DNA from: Datura wrightii
Taxonomy: Eukaryota; Streptophyta; Magnoliopsida; Solanales; Solanaceae
NCBI GenBank assembly: GCA_035772735.1
Contig: JASDFA010000007.1
Span: 131,692,501-131,756,500, forward strand
Direction of reading: 5' to 3'
DNA length: 64,000 bases
Below the pieces are notes generated by a model. The model made no database searches. It was not told the DNA's origin and saw only the letters and a program-made list of their open reading frames with translations. The number at the start of each line of letters is the position of its first letter. Position 1 is the stretch's first letter. Positions 1-11,083 of the stretch are shown here, piece after piece. The position numbers were made by a program, and so were the translations under genes.

Positions 1-830
1 ACTTAATCGTGAATAAACTGATCGGAGTAATAAACTTCAATTTAATATGATTGTTGAGGGGTATAAATCTTATTTTATATTTTTTAGAAAAAATACATTC
101 AAATAACTAAATATTTTTGCAAAAATTATGACCAAACACAAGTCCATTTTCAACCTCAACTTCAAAAATTTCAAATAAAGTAAAACATATTTGGTTTCTA
201 CTTTCTATTGCCAAACGCCTACTTATAGTAATTTTTTTTTTTTTAAGGCAAATAAGCAAAAAAAATTTATCCCAAAAATATTTATACGTAATCTAGCAAT
301 ATATTATGAGGGTAGGATGGGTGTTCGGGGGGATGACGGAGGGTGAGATGGCTCAGGGGTGTAGGTTGGGGGCATTGGGTGAATGGGAGGAGACAATGAA
401 CTTGAAATGTCACTTATGAAATTTATTTTACCTACTTTTATTAAAGAAATTACTTTCTTTATTTTTAAGAAATTTATTTTCCTAAAGTAAATATTATTAA
501 AAATATTTTTACCAATCAAATATAAAAAAATTAAAAAATATCCGATTTCGTCCAAATGGACGAGTTTTCTTTTTTTGTTTGACCACTTCTTATTTCATTT
601 CCAATAGTAATCATGAAATAGCAGAACCAGCAAAATGTTGAGATCCAAATTTGGAGTAAAATTAGAAGATTATAATGAGATCTGTTCAACAGCATTTGAA
701 ATAATAAACTCCTTTTAGTTTACAAAAGAATTTTTCTTAGTGTAGAACCTAATTTCAAAGATTTTACAATACATGTAGAAAAGCAAGTCTAAGATTGATA
801 AACTGATTGAAAGCAGATTAAGAGAGCTGA
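1..830. other. AT-rich spacer without a gene
   Basis: No coding segment with recognisable similarity. The stretch is AT-rich, with T and A runs near 230 and 260. A G-rich patch at 310-400 gives only a low-complexity open frame on the minus strand. I see nothing else I can support. Confidence 0.5.
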
Positions 831-839
831 ACTTTACTT

Positions 840-1335
840 CAATAACAATAACAACAATAAATTCAATATAATCCCACAAGCCTATTTCATCGTAAAGCTA
901 AAATAATACTAATACTACTGGTATGAAAGGAGAAGCAGATACAATGCTCCAAACTACCATCAAGCCTATTGCATCGTAAAGCAAGACAACGCGCTACTAC
1001 CAACTACCCTTCTATTGTAATCCACGACCTTCATATCTCCCTATCTAAAGTCATATCTTCGGTAAGCTGAAAATGTATCGTGTGTTGTCTAATCACTTCT
1101 TCTCAATACTTCTTTGACCACCCTTTACCTCTCCTTAAATCTACCCCATCGTCAACCTCTCGGTCCTCCTCACTGGGACATTTATGTCTCTCCACTTGAC
1201 ATGCTCGAACTATTTCAGTCTCGCTTCCCTTATACTGTCCGCCACGGGGTCACTCCCACCTTATCCCAAACATCTTCTTTTCTAATCATATCTCTTCTAG
1301 TATGTCCACACATCCATCTAAGCGCAGAGCCTTAC
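840..1335 (-). mobile_element. RTE-type LINE, 3' fragment
   Basis: On the minus strand the sequence decodes, with frame breaks, to the end of an RTE-clade reverse transcriptase ORF (segments resembling KVGVTP, REARLK, PVRR, ERLTV and the RGK/KKY region). At the 3' side (840-860 on the plus strand) there is a (CAA/TAA)-rich simple repeat, typical of RTE tails. The same C-terminal region occurs again at 46.0-47.1 kb, so these are two insertions of one family. The piece is 5'-truncated and cannot be functional. Confidence 0.6.
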
Positions 1336-1593
1336 TTCAAAGATCAAAAAGTTGCAACATAGGCAAGAAAGCCAAGCCTTAGGCTGAAAAACTAGCCTAA
1401 TTAATAATGATAAACTCTGATTGAAGGCAAATCAAGAATGTTACCTATCAGGAGGAAGTAACAGATCATCCGATGAGCAGTGATTTTGCAATAAACAGCA
1501 TCTTGCATTTTCATGTGGGAGTAGTACGCACAAGAATGGATGAAAGTTTAGAACTCCATTCACCATTCATCACACGAAGAAAGTTAACATCTT

Positions 1594-1930
1594 TTGGAGT
1601 TATTGGCACACTTTATGCTCTTCTTTATGTGTATATATAGCCAGAATCAAGATGCAAAAGCTTCCACAACATGTTACGTTGAGCCTAGCCTGTATATTTA
1701 TCATTTACTCTCATACTTACATCTACAAATTACACGCGATATAGCGAGAAAAGCAGTCAAAGCAACAGAAGACATACAGCTACGCAGCATCTTTTGCCAG
1801 CCTACAAGTCTGCCAGTCTTGCTTATGCTGCCCTCCATCAGGGGAGTCGAAACATGTTTGACAAAGAAAAAGAAACATGGATATTTTGACAAAAGGAAAG
1901 ACCCATTCAACTTTATAGAAAACTCTTCTA
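1594..1930 (-). repeat. Rearranged duplicate of RMA 3'-flank sequence
   Basis: Two blocks here match the 3' flank of the right-hand RMA gene but in swapped order. Block A (about 1594-1795: the catgtta...ctacaaattaca stretch followed by tagcgagaaaagcagtcaa) matches 5796-5960. Block B (about 1853-1925: tgtttgacaaagaaaaa) matches 5727-5790. In the right copy block B lies to the left of block A. This suggests an extra unequal exchange or the leftover 3' end of a third RMA copy. Confidence 0.5.
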
Positions 1931-1992
1931 TTAATTTCTACTACATTACTCATATTTCTGCGAAGCACATGGAGTTCTAGCAGATAAAGTCG

Positions 1993-2670
1993 TCACAAGA
2001 AGATAAGACATATCACTACGCAGCAGAAGAGAAAAAAATATACTCTGCGAACTGATTTATCATGAGCATATAATTGTTGCCTCCTCATTCTCAAACTACT
2101 GCTGCCTGCCAGATGATATGAGTTTGGATATGTATAATACATTGGTGGTAAGTTTCCAGCAACCCGTGCATAAGCCGTTTCACCAATCATGGGATGTAAC
2201 ACATTTGTTGTTGTGCCACCAACGCTGAACAATGGCGGAGCCACATAGCTGGTTGAATTTGACTGATGTGTTTGAGGTTGCTGCAGATTACCTCGATGGT
2301 GAAGTTGCTGGGATGGATGTGAATCAGTAGTTGCTATCGGGGGGTGACTCCCAGATCTTAGACTTGGAGGCCTTTGTGGTATGACCATACCATTACTTGG
2401 AACTTCCTCTTCAGATGATTCTGTAGCTTGGCCACGGCCATATAGTGGAACCAAGGTTCTTTGTGAAACTTCAGCATTGCAAACAGGACATTGTGGGTTC
2501 AGTTGATGTGGATTTTCAGAAGGGATGCTCCGTAAGTGAATCCACTTGAAGATGCAAGGCCAGCAATACAGGTGACCACAGAAGGTAACCACCGGATCAT
2601 GTGCAAGATCCAGGCAAATGTTACATTCAAAACCACCAGAGAGATAGCCTTCACGCTCATCATCAAACAT
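1993..2670 (-). CDS. RMA-type RING E3 ubiquitin ligase, left copy (N-terminally altered)
   Basis: 225-residue protein with a C3HC4 RING finger near its start (C16, C19, C31, H33, C36, C39, C61, C64), a Ser/Pro/Gln/His-rich middle, and a hydrophobic C-terminal anchor of about 18 residues. This is the layout of RMA (RING membrane-anchor) E3 ligases, which sit on the ER membrane and ubiquitinate client proteins. The ancestral start, corresponding to MALDLHF of the right copy, survives at 2717, but a small insertion and a deletion of about 36 bp put it out of frame. It now opens a 72-codon overlapping frame ending at 2499. I therefore place the start at 2670 (MFDDERE), just before the RING. The shifted upstream ATG may reduce translation, so the copy could be failing. 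Exon 1 is non-coding (from 4056 upward); the intron is 2742-4055. Confidence 0.75.
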   Translation of the reverse strand: MFDDEREGYLSGGFECNICLDLAHDPVVTFCGHLYCWPCIFKWIHLRSIPSENPHQLNPQCPVCNAEVSQRTLVPLYGRGQATESSEEEVPSNGMVIPQRPPSLRSGSHPPIATTDSHPSQQLHHRGNLQQPQTHQSNSTSYVAPPLFSVGGTTTNVLHPMIGETAYARVAGNLPPMYYTYPNSYHLAGSSSLRMRRQQLYAHDKSVRRVYFFLFCCVVICLIFL

Positions 2671-2741
2671 CTTCGACTTCTTCTATTTGCTTGTTGGAAA
2701 TGAAGATCTAGGGCCATATCATGCTTCTTGATTGCTAGTGC

Positions 2742-4055
2742 CTGTAGAAACATAAGCCATGAGGGACAATGATTACCTTCCAGGATCTCAATACAACACA
2801 GAATGGATAAAAGGTGTGGAAATTAAACATATGCTGTTTTACCTATATTCAAAGGGGCAAGACCAAAGGACCTACACTATATTAAGCATACTAAGACCTA
2901 CCAACGAAATCAAAAAGCTGTAAGGTCAATAAAAATGCGACAAAAGTTGCATACGAGGAGAAACTAACTGAAGGGAAGCTAAAAAGCACATCCCATCAGT
3001 TCAAGAGCTTAACGTACATCATAAAACGCCAAATAAACCAATATAACAAGTACTAGAAAAATCACTAGAAACTTATGCCTAAAATTTAGAAACTGAGGGG
3101 ATCTTTGTAGACAAAACTTGAGGAATAGATATCGATTTCATCCAATTGATTATATAGTTACGAGAAAGAACAGAAAAGTGGACAACCAGGTAAAGCACTG
3201 GATCAAAAGTGGTTTCGGATAAACTCTGAAACAAAAGCATTTCAACTATCCTAAGAGATTCAAGGCACATACCTTGCTCAGCTAAGTAGAGTTCAGCTAT
3301 TATTTCTAAACAATCCTTCTATCCACGACAGAAAAGGATAATGTTTTTGTCCTGTCATGACCAAAACAGCTTAGTATAACTGCAAAAGGGAGTGGAGAAA
3401 ACAACATTCTGCCATTTTTTTAGGTACTGTTGTGTGTGCCAACAAAGTCCTATATTCATAGTTGGAAAGATAAAGAAGCTACATACATATAAGTTGTAGT
3501 GACACTCTTAATGGTGCGAGGCACTTTCGGGGAAAAACATGCAGCTTTGGTACAAAACAGACAACATCGCACAATGTTAAGAGTAAGTTTGAACTGTTTT
3601 AGTCCAACAATAACAAGATTTCATTAGAGTTTTATCAGATATATAGCTGTTAGAAACAACAAAATACTCCCATCCTTCAGCAGAAACCTTCACATTCTAT
3701 CAGAAAATTGATGGCATTCTCATCCAAATCCATTAACACAATCACTGCCCAAAAAATCCACCTACCAGAATTCAATTTCTAAAACCCCCACTCTCAAGAA
3801 AATGTAGAAACCAAAGCCTCATTAAAAAAAAAAAATGATACTTCAGTCACAGGAGAAACTGTGGAACATAAAGCTCCTAACTCTTGAATCTTTTCCTCGA
3901 TAAAGGAAAAATAAAAGAAAAGAACCCAACTTTGCCTCAAAAATTTTCAAACACCAACTGAACCACAAAAAAATCTAACTAATCTTTTCAATCTAATACT
4001 CCATAAGTGAATCAGAAATATAGACACTAACAAGGAAAGTGGGGAGGGAAAGTAC
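2742..4055 (-). other. 5'UTR intron of left RMA copy
   Basis: On the minus strand the donor is GAG|GTACTTTCC at 4055 and the acceptor is TTTCTACAG|GC at 2742, 25 bases before the ancestral ATG. The right copy has matching sites (CAG|GTACTTGTC and TTTCTACAG|GC). Conservation of both borders between the duplicates supports the intron. No coding content seen inside. Confidence 0.65.
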
Positions 4056-4117
4056 CTCAACTAGATACAACAATCAGAATACCCCAATCTAATAAACTCT
4101 TTAATACTATGGTGATT

Positions 4118-4127
4118 GATATATAAA
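4118..4127 (-). promoter_or_regulatory. Possible TATA box of left RMA copy
   Basis: Minus-strand TTTATATATC about 60 bases upstream of the inferred donor of non-coding exon 1. A second TATATA motif lies at 4201-4208 inside the first tandem-repeat unit, so the start site is not decided. Confidence 0.35.
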
Positions 4128-4154
4128 GCCCCCCCAAAAGAGTGGAGGGCAGAC

Positions 4155-5285
4155 AAAAAGATAATAGTCCAAAGTGAATGGTGTGCTCACGGGTGGGACA
4201 GTATATATAGGTCAGTTAGGCCATGTTTCAAACATGATTAAAAGCAAGTACTCAATAATTATAGAGGTAAAAATAACATAGAACAAATAAAAGATAATAA
4301 TCTTGAAAGCAAATTGTGTTGTTATGAGTGTGATATATCTTGGCAGTGTATATAGGCTCGTTTCAAATATGATTAAAGTAAGTATCTTACAATTGTAAAG
4401 GCAAAAATGAGATAGAACAAATATTATAGTCCTAAAAGTAAATGGTGTGGCCATGAATGTGGCACCACGGCAATATACATAGGCCCGTTTGGCCATGATT
4501 GAAGCAAGCATTGTATAACTATAGACTCAAAAATGAGATAGAGCAGATAAAAGATAATAGACCTGAAAGTAAATGGTGTGGTCATGAGTGTGGCACTGTA
4601 TGGTATACATAAGCCCCTTTGGCTACGTTTCAAACATGATTAAAGTAAGTACTCTATAATTGTAGAGGCAAAAATGACATAAAGCAGACACAAAATAATA
4701 GTCTTGAAAGTGAATGATACGGTCATGAATGTGACAGCGTCGCAATATATATATAGTCCTGCTTGACAATGTTTCAAATATAATTAGAGCAAAGCAGTGT
4801 ATAATTGTAGAGGCAAAAATGAGATAAGACAGATAAATTATAATAGTCTTGAAAGTACGTGATGTAGTCATGAGTGTAGCACTATACCCATGTTTCAATA
4901 TGTTTAAAGGCAAAAATGACATAGAGCAGATAAAAGATAATAGTCTTGAAAGTGAATGATGTCGTCATGAGTGTGGCGCTATGACAATAGATTCAGGCCC
5001 GTTTGATCATGTGAAAGTAAATAACGTATAATTGTAGAGGCAAAAATGACACAGAGCAGATAAACAATAATAGTCATGAAAGTAAATGGCTCATGGCACT
5101 GTGGCAGTATATATAGACCCGCTTGGTCATGTTTCAAATATAATTAAAGCAAGTTGTGTATAACTTTAGAGGCAAAATTGACCGTTAGAATAGATAAAAG
5201 ATAATAATTCGGAAAGTGAATAGTGTGGTCATGGATGTGATACTGTAACAGTATATATAAGCCCGTTTGGCCATATATAGGTAGA
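4155..5285. repeat. About nine ~130-bp imperfect tandem repeats
   Basis: A recurring anchor resembling ATAATAGTCTTGAAAG appears near 4161, 4294, 4423, 4553, 4694, 4841, 4936, 5066 and 5201, giving spacings of 95-147 bases. Each unit also carries a CATGAGTGTGGCAC-like segment, a TATATA-AGGCCCGTTTGG segment and a GTAGAGGCAAAAATGA segment. Open frames in this interval are by-products of the repeat and are not genes. The array lies between the two RMA genes, directly upstream of the left one. Confidence 0.85.
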
Positions 5286-5500
5286 AGTGGTTGGTGATGA
5301 AGCTGGTGGTTGAGAATGTGATTGTGGTGGTTGTGATAACAGATGTGGTTAGTGATGGTGACGGGTGATTGAGGATAGAGTGATGGTGACAACTAAAGAC
5401 TTTGTTCAAAATCTTAATAATTAAAACAAATCAAATAAATACTTAAATCTTACGAAAGCAAATACACTTAACCTAACGTCCATTAAGTGCGGTTTTAGTC
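5285..5500. repeat. GGT/GAT-rich repeat remnant
   Basis: A run of TGGTGATGG-like trinucleotides followed by AAAGACTTTGTTC...ACTTAA...CATTAAGTGC. A closely similar arrangement is at about 22190-22400, and a complementary-strand relative is at 53700-54210, so this is one dispersed repeat family. Confidence 0.5.
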
Positions 5501-5941
5501 ATCAAAATATTGTAATAGCGTATTACTTCACTTCTTACTTTAGATTTCTCTTATCTTTTGATGCTCAACAATATAAAAAGTGAAGATTTCTTTTAGATTG
5601 AGTCACAGATTTTTGTAATAGAAGAAGAGTTTTCAGCTCAAACAAAAGAAACAAAAACTTCAACATCCCTTGACAATATTCTAGATGACTACAAAAACTG
5701 TTAAAGATTCTCTGGAATTTAGACATGCATGTTTGACAAAGAAAAAACCCCATGGATAGTTTGTCAAAGGAAAGGCCCTTTCAACTTGATGAAAATGAGC
5801 TATTTTGGTGTATTAGCCAGAATAAAGATGCAAAACACTTCGACGACATGTTACATTGAACCAAGCCCGTATATTCATCATCTAATGAAGTATTCCACTA
5901 CTAGTATCTACAAATTACATGCAATATAGCGAAAGAAGTGG

Positions 5942-6679
5942 TCAAAACAAGAGAATACATGCCAATACACAGCAGAGGAGGAAAAAATATAATCTTCCGA
6001 GTGATCTATCAGCATGTAATAGCTGCCTTCTCATTCTCAAACTACTGTTGCCTGCAAGATTATATGAGTTTGGATATGCGTTTCCAGAAACCCGTGCATA
6101 AACCACTGCACCAATTATAGGGTGTAGCACATTTGCGGTCGTGCCACCAAGGCTGAGCATGGGTGAGGCCATGTAGCCCCCTGAATGTGGCTGGTGTGAT
6201 TGAGGTTGGTGCAGATTACTTCGATGGTGAAGTTGATGGGATGGAAGGGAATTGGTAGTTTCCATCGTCGTGTGACCCCCACATCTTGGCCTTGGAGGCC
6301 TTTGTGGTATGACCATACCTTTACTTGGGACGTCATCTTCAGATGGTTTTGTTCCTTGGCCAGGGCCATAGAGGGGAATCAACGTTTTTTGTGAAACTTC
6401 GGCCTTGCAAACAGGGCATTGTGGCTGTTGACGATCTGAATTTTCTGAAGAGATGCTCTGGAATTGAATCCACTTATAGATGCAAGGCCAGCAATAAAGA
6501 TGACCACAAAATGTAACCACGGGATCATGCACAACATCCAGGCATATGTTACAGTCAAAACCTCCAGAGAGTTTGTCTTCACGTTCATCATCAACGGTCT
6601 CCCATTTCTCCAAGGGAGTAACACGCTTGTCAAAGGCAGTCTCTGCTATTTGCTCTTGGAAATGAAGATCTAAGGCCAT
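5942..6679 (-). CDS. RMA-type RING E3 ubiquitin ligase, right copy
   Basis: 245-residue protein starting MALDLHFQEQ at 6679. It has a RING C3HC4 finger (C43, C46, C58, H60, C63, C66, C88, C91), a Pro/Ser/His-rich linker, a conserved SLRMRRQ segment and a C-terminal transmembrane anchor over the last ~19 residues. RMA family ligases act at the ER with E2 enzymes to ubiquitinate membrane clients; pepper and Arabidopsis relatives are linked to drought and aquaporin turnover. The open frame extends upstream to 6775, but a splice acceptor (TTTCTACAG|GC, intron end 6718) lies just before MALDLHF, so those 32 residues are intronic or UTR. Exon 1 is non-coding at about 8490-8625. The copy looks intact, unlike its partner at 1993-2670. 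Confidence 0.88.
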   Translation of the reverse strand: MALDLHFQEQIAETAFDKRVTPLEKWETVDDEREDKLSGGFDCNICLDVVHDPVVTFCGHLYCWPCIYKWIQFQSISSENSDRQQPQCPVCKAEVSQKTLIPLYGPGQGTKPSEDDVPSKGMVIPQRPPRPRCGGHTTMETTNSLPSHQLHHRSNLHQPQSHQPHSGGYMASPMLSLGGTTANVLHPIIGAVVYARVSGNAYPNSYNLAGNSSLRMRRQLLHADRSLGRLYFFLLCCVLACILLF

Positions 6680-6717
6680 ATCCTGTTTCTTGATGTAGTC
6701 TTCTTGATTTCTAGTGC

Positions 6718-8489
6718 CTGTAGAAACAAATGCAAGAGGTAAAGGATTAGAATCCAGGACCTTAACTAGATACACCCAGTATGGAAATTTGCGAACTTTT
6801 AAGTAAATATTACTGTCTTCTTCTTAAAGGTTGGTCCTCAAACTATTTAAAGGGGCAAGGCCTACCAATTATTTAGAAAAGCTGTGAGGTCATTAAAATG
6901 CAGCAGAAGTTGCATACAAGGAGCAATCAGGTTGCTAAAAAGCCACATCCCATCAGTTCAAGAACTTAACTTACATCATAAAATTCCAAGCAAATCAATA
7001 TCACCAGTACAAGAAGAATCACTAGAAACATATGTTGCCCAAAAATCAAGAAACTGAGGAGATCTTCCTAGACAAAACTTGATAAAAAGTATGGTGATTT
7101 CTTCCAATTGGTTAAATTGTTAGAAAAGAAAAGTGGACGACCAGGTAAACTGGTTGGTGGAAAACGGGTTAAGATTAGTTCTGAACCAAATGAATTTAAA
7201 CAATCCAAGGAGACCTTGCACTATATGTCTGCATAACTACAATGTACAAAATCATAAGACCACCAATAGAAACTATTGTTGTCCATTTAAATCTAAAAAT
7301 TATGTGTTGCAAGATTTGGTTCTACCAGGGAGAACTCAGTTTAACAGGATCAATAAGATGTGAATTAAAAACTATAAGCCTCACCCTCTCATGTTTGATT
7401 TACTAGTAAGAGAATAAAGATCACTATGAAGGAGTAAATTTTGCAACTTAGATACTTGGCAGGTTAAATATAAGAGATATCTACACTCAGGAGCTACAGG
7501 GTTTAAAGAAGAACTTCAGGGAACAAATTTTGCCCAGCTAAAAGTAGAGTTCAGATATTACTCCCTCCGTTTGTTTGGTTGTGACTTGACACAAAGTTTA
7601 AAAAAAAAGTAAAAGATACTTTTGAATCTTGTGGTTTAAAATATATAAAATGTACCAAAATGTGGTTAAATTTTGTGATACTAAACTTGACACATGAAAA
7701 TAGAGTTGCCAAAATAAGAAATAGATATTCTTTTTGAAATGAACTAAAGAGAAAAGCGAGACAAACAAATTGAAACGGGCGAGTATTTCTAAACCACATG
7801 ACTTCTACCCTACACCCAGAAGGGGGATAAAGTTTTTTGATGTTGTGATCAAAACTAGCCAGGATGTTCTGAAACAACAAAAGGGGTTGGAGAAAACAGG
7901 CTCTGCCATGTTTAAAGTTTTAACAAAGCACATGTTAAGTTTAGTCAGTTATCTAGCTGTAGAAACAACCAAAAAAAAAAAAAAAACCTCCCAAGTCATA
8001 AACTTCAAATCTTGTCTTTGCCTCTGATAAAACTTACTAGTAGTAGCTGTTATGCTTCAATATATTGCAACAGAAATATTTAGAATCTTCTCAGAAAATT
8101 CAAGGCACAACAATACACAGTTCCACACACCCACGGTCAGTCACATTATAAACTCCAAGAAAAGATGATAAAGCAAAGCCCCCACTAACAAAATCGTAGA
8201 ATCTTTTTTCTCTAATAAGGGAAAATTGAAAATTAAAATATTAAAAAATAAAAAATAAAAAATCGTCTCAAACCACTTTGTGGGATTAAGGGGGGTGTAT
8301 CGAAAATCGTCTCGCTGCCTCTGTCTCTGAGTTAGAGACAAGGTCTAGTATACTCTCGACTCCTCAGACTCTAGTTTTACCTCAAAACTTTTCAAACACC
8401 AACTGAACCACAAAAAGCTCTAATCTTTTCAATCTAACACATGAATAAAACCAGAAATTTAGACAGAAAGAAGGGAATAAGACAAGTAC
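6718..8489 (-). other. 5'UTR intron of right RMA copy
   Basis: Minus-strand donor CAG|GTACTTGTC at 8489 and acceptor TTTCTACAG|GC at 6718. It is homologous to the left copy's intron but longer, largely because a Stowaway-like MITE sits at 7561-7783. Confidence 0.65.
7561..7783. mobile_element. Stowaway-like MITE in the RMA intron
   Basis: It begins CTCCCTCCGTTTG and ends with the complementary AACGGGCGAG, flanked by TA on both sides (7559-7560 and 7784-7785). The left RMA intron shows the uninterrupted site at about 3291-3310 (GTTCAG-TAT-TA-TTTCTAAA), with a single TA. Terminal inverted repeats plus TA duplication fit a Tc1/mariner-derived Stowaway element. No coding capacity. Confidence 0.85.
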
Positions 8490-8653
8490 CTGAATATATT
8501 TGTATCAAGAATTGTCCTTTTAACTGCTGAGTTTCAGAATTTCCAAGCTGACTGAGTTAAAGAAAAAAATGGAGATTATTTTTTTTTGGTTGTTGTTGTT
8601 GCAGAAAGCAAAGTGTGAAAGATAGAATGGAGTGGTTTTGGGGGGTGGCTCAA

Positions 8654-8662
8654 CATATATAG
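8654..8662 (-). promoter_or_regulatory. Possible TATA box of right RMA copy
   Basis: Minus-strand CTATATATG about 165 bases upstream of the inferred 5'UTR-intron donor at 8489. It would give a non-coding first exon of about 130 bases. Confidence 0.4.
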
Positions 8663-8669
8663 TGTGCTT

Positions 8670-9485
8670 TAAAAAGATGGGCCAATCTGATACAAGGGGC
8701 TTCTGTATTACTTGTCAATTTCTTCTGGATAAAACTTTAAAGGGAACTTTGTCGGCCTGCGTGGCGATGACGTTGGATGTGTATACGCGCCATTTCTGTG
8801 ACTCTTTTTCTTTTTTTATTTGGATTTCTGTTGCTCCTTTTTGGCTTTTTTACTCCACGAAAATTGTTTATTATAATTTTTTAAATTTTATATTTAAATT
8901 ATTAAGTATATTATAAGAAAAAAATTGAATCTTTTTATATTTGACGAAGCTATAACTTGTAATTACCTAGGTTATTAGTAATCTACAAATGAATCGATTG
9001 TATAAAACAAAAATATATAGACAAAAGTAGGATGAGTGCAAACAAAAATTCACATTGTATTTGCATATTATAAGAATTAAAAATATGATTTTTCTCTAGT
9101 GAATTAAACAATACAATATAAATTGAGCCGAAAAAAAATACTTAAATAGATTATTCAACTAAGGCCTTATCCACCCTGGCAATTATTATGATATTAAAGT
9201 CAACTTTTTTTCTTTACTGCCTTTTAATTTGTGGGACCATTTCAATTCATTTTCAGACTAATTCTTAGTTAGACATACTTTGACTCTCTATTAATAAACA
9301 GTACTATTGTTAATTAATTAATTAGAACAAACGAGTATCGTACTTTACACTTGTGGACTTTCTTGGTTTTGACTACTAATAAATACTAATTACGCGTTAA
9401 TTAAATTGCAATTTCAAAACTACGTTCTAGAAATTCTGTGTTCCTCGATAGAGGCTTCCAATATTTAAGAAGGCGGCTTAAGAAT
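8670..9485. other. AT-rich spacer upstream of right RMA copy
   Basis: Promoter-side DNA of the right RMA gene grading into AT-rich spacer. No coding or structured element recognised. Confidence 0.4.
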
Positions 9486-9488
9486 TTA

Positions 9489-9724
9489 GGGAGCGTTTCA
9501 TAGAATATATATAAGAATAAATTTGAATATAGGACTCGAGAAATAAATAATAATTAGTTTTGAGATTAATTTTTAAATAGATTTATTTTATTTTTATTGG
9601 AATAAAATCTCAAAATAATTTATCTTGCTGAGTTTATAATATTATTTTTATCCCACATTGGTGGGATAACAATCCCATAACTAATTCCATGATAACGTAA
9701 TTTGTTTTCCAATCAAACGATCCC
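9489..9724. mobile_element. MITE-like element
   Basis: The left end GGGAGCGTTTCATAGAAT pairs with the reverse complement of the right end (GGGATCGTTTGATTGGAA). The interior holds GGGATAA-type inverted segments. A related sequence is at 9975-10160, and a more decayed one at about 54487-54755 (GGATCGTTTGGTCGGAAAA...CCAATCAAATAATTCC). Confidence 0.55.
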
Positions 9725-9974
9725 ATAATGTATTAGTAATGTTGGGATTGGTAATGCTGTGATTAGCTCCATTGAGATATATTATATCTTATTAACTGTG
9801 TGGTTTGATGTATTAATGACAGTTCTGTTTTTTGCCACACTTATGCATGTATTAATAATCATTATATTGTTAATACCATAATTTGCTATATATTTGTTAT
9901 ACATGGATTGAAAATCTTGCCAAACAAAGGAGTAAATAATACCACCGCTAATACATCCTACTAAACAATCCTTA

Positions 9975-10163
9975 TGGCTCGTTTGGTATGAGGAATAAGG
10001 GAAAAATAGTTTTGAAATTAATTTTTAAATGGGTTTATCCTATATTTAATTGGGATAAAATTATGGGATAACTTATCATTGAATTAATTATCTCGAAATT
10101 ATAATATTATTTTTATCTCATAATGATGGTGAGATAACAATTCAGGAATAACTAATCTCTAGC
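9975..10163. mobile_element. Second copy of the same MITE-like family
   Basis: It starts GGCTCGTTTGGTATGAGG and shares with 9489-9724 the order TAGTTTTGA-ATTAATTTTTAAAT...GGGATAAAAT...TATAATATTATTTTTATC...GGTGGGATAACAA. The right terminus is unclear. Sequence between the two copies (9725-9970) has its own TATTAGTAAT/CTAATACATCC ends and may be a further small insertion. Confidence 0.5.
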
Positions 10164-10164
10164 T

Positions 10165-11080
10165 TACCGAGGATATGACTCTAGATAGAAAGATTTAGAA
10201 ATCGAGAATTATGATAGAATGATAGTAGGTAGTTATGTGCTGCAGGGTGCTAGTTTTCTCTTCTCATCTTCTCCACATTTAGTAGTTTGTCTAGTATCCA
10301 CGTAGTATCTTATCTTCATTTATTTTATCACTACATGTTACTTTAATTACTTTTGCTTATTATCTTCTTATTTTGCTGACATTATTTTTATTTATATTCT
10401 GCTTTGATTGCATTCTTTTGAATTTTACATCATAAAATAAAAAATAAAATCTATATAATATCTCATTTATAATATTACACTAATATATATTAACCATCCA
10501 CGCTTTGAAAGAATAAGACATATAAAATAAAAATAATAAGACAAAAATAAAAAATTAACACGCCACTAATTAAAATCGTAAGTATAACTTGAAAGGATAA
10601 CAAATAAATAAGTACAAAACTTAATTATTTTATAATGATTTCGATTTGTTAAAATAACTCATTTAAAATCAGAGGAATCTGGACGGAGTTAAAGAAGCAA
10701 GGAGTTCGAATCTCCTTTATTAAAAAATCATATTATATATACAAAGGTAAAGTTATTTTTTATATGAAAGAAATATAGAATTTTCTTTTAACTTTCTTTC
10801 TTTATGATTCTAATTATATATTTTTTATATGAAATAGATATTAAATTTTCTTTAACTTTCTTTCTTCGGGGTTCTAATTATATATTTTTCTGAAAAAAAA
10901 AAATCTAACTTCATAACTAAAAAGAAATATTCTTCTTTTTTTGAAAAAAAAAGAAAAACTTTCTGGCAGGGAAAGAATTGGTAGTTGAAGGGGTAGGTCC
11001 AAGAGGACGAAGGGGCTGCTTTCGTGTGAATGCAATAATATATATATTTTTTTGGTTAAATAAATATTTAATAGAAAGTT
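10165..11080. other. AT-rich spacer
   Basis: No gene recognised. It contains a direct duplication of about 80 bases: TTTTTTATATGAAA...TTTTCTTTAACTTTCTTTCTT near 10757-10825 and again near 10820-10885. Confidence 0.45.
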
Positions 11081-11083
11081 TAT

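Noticed and set aside
4212..5409. Several minus-strand open frames of 69-99 codons
   Set aside because: They tile the ~130-bp tandem repeat and share its period; composition, not a gene family, explains them.
6679..6775. Upstream in-frame extension (MYLVKVLDSN...) of the right RMA protein
   Set aside because: A conserved splice acceptor lies between this Met and MALDLHF, and the left copy lacks the extension, so it is intronic/UTR sequence.
10680..10725. GGAGTTCGAATCTCC, resembling a tRNA T-arm
   Set aside because: No acceptor stem, D-arm or anticodon arm fits around it.
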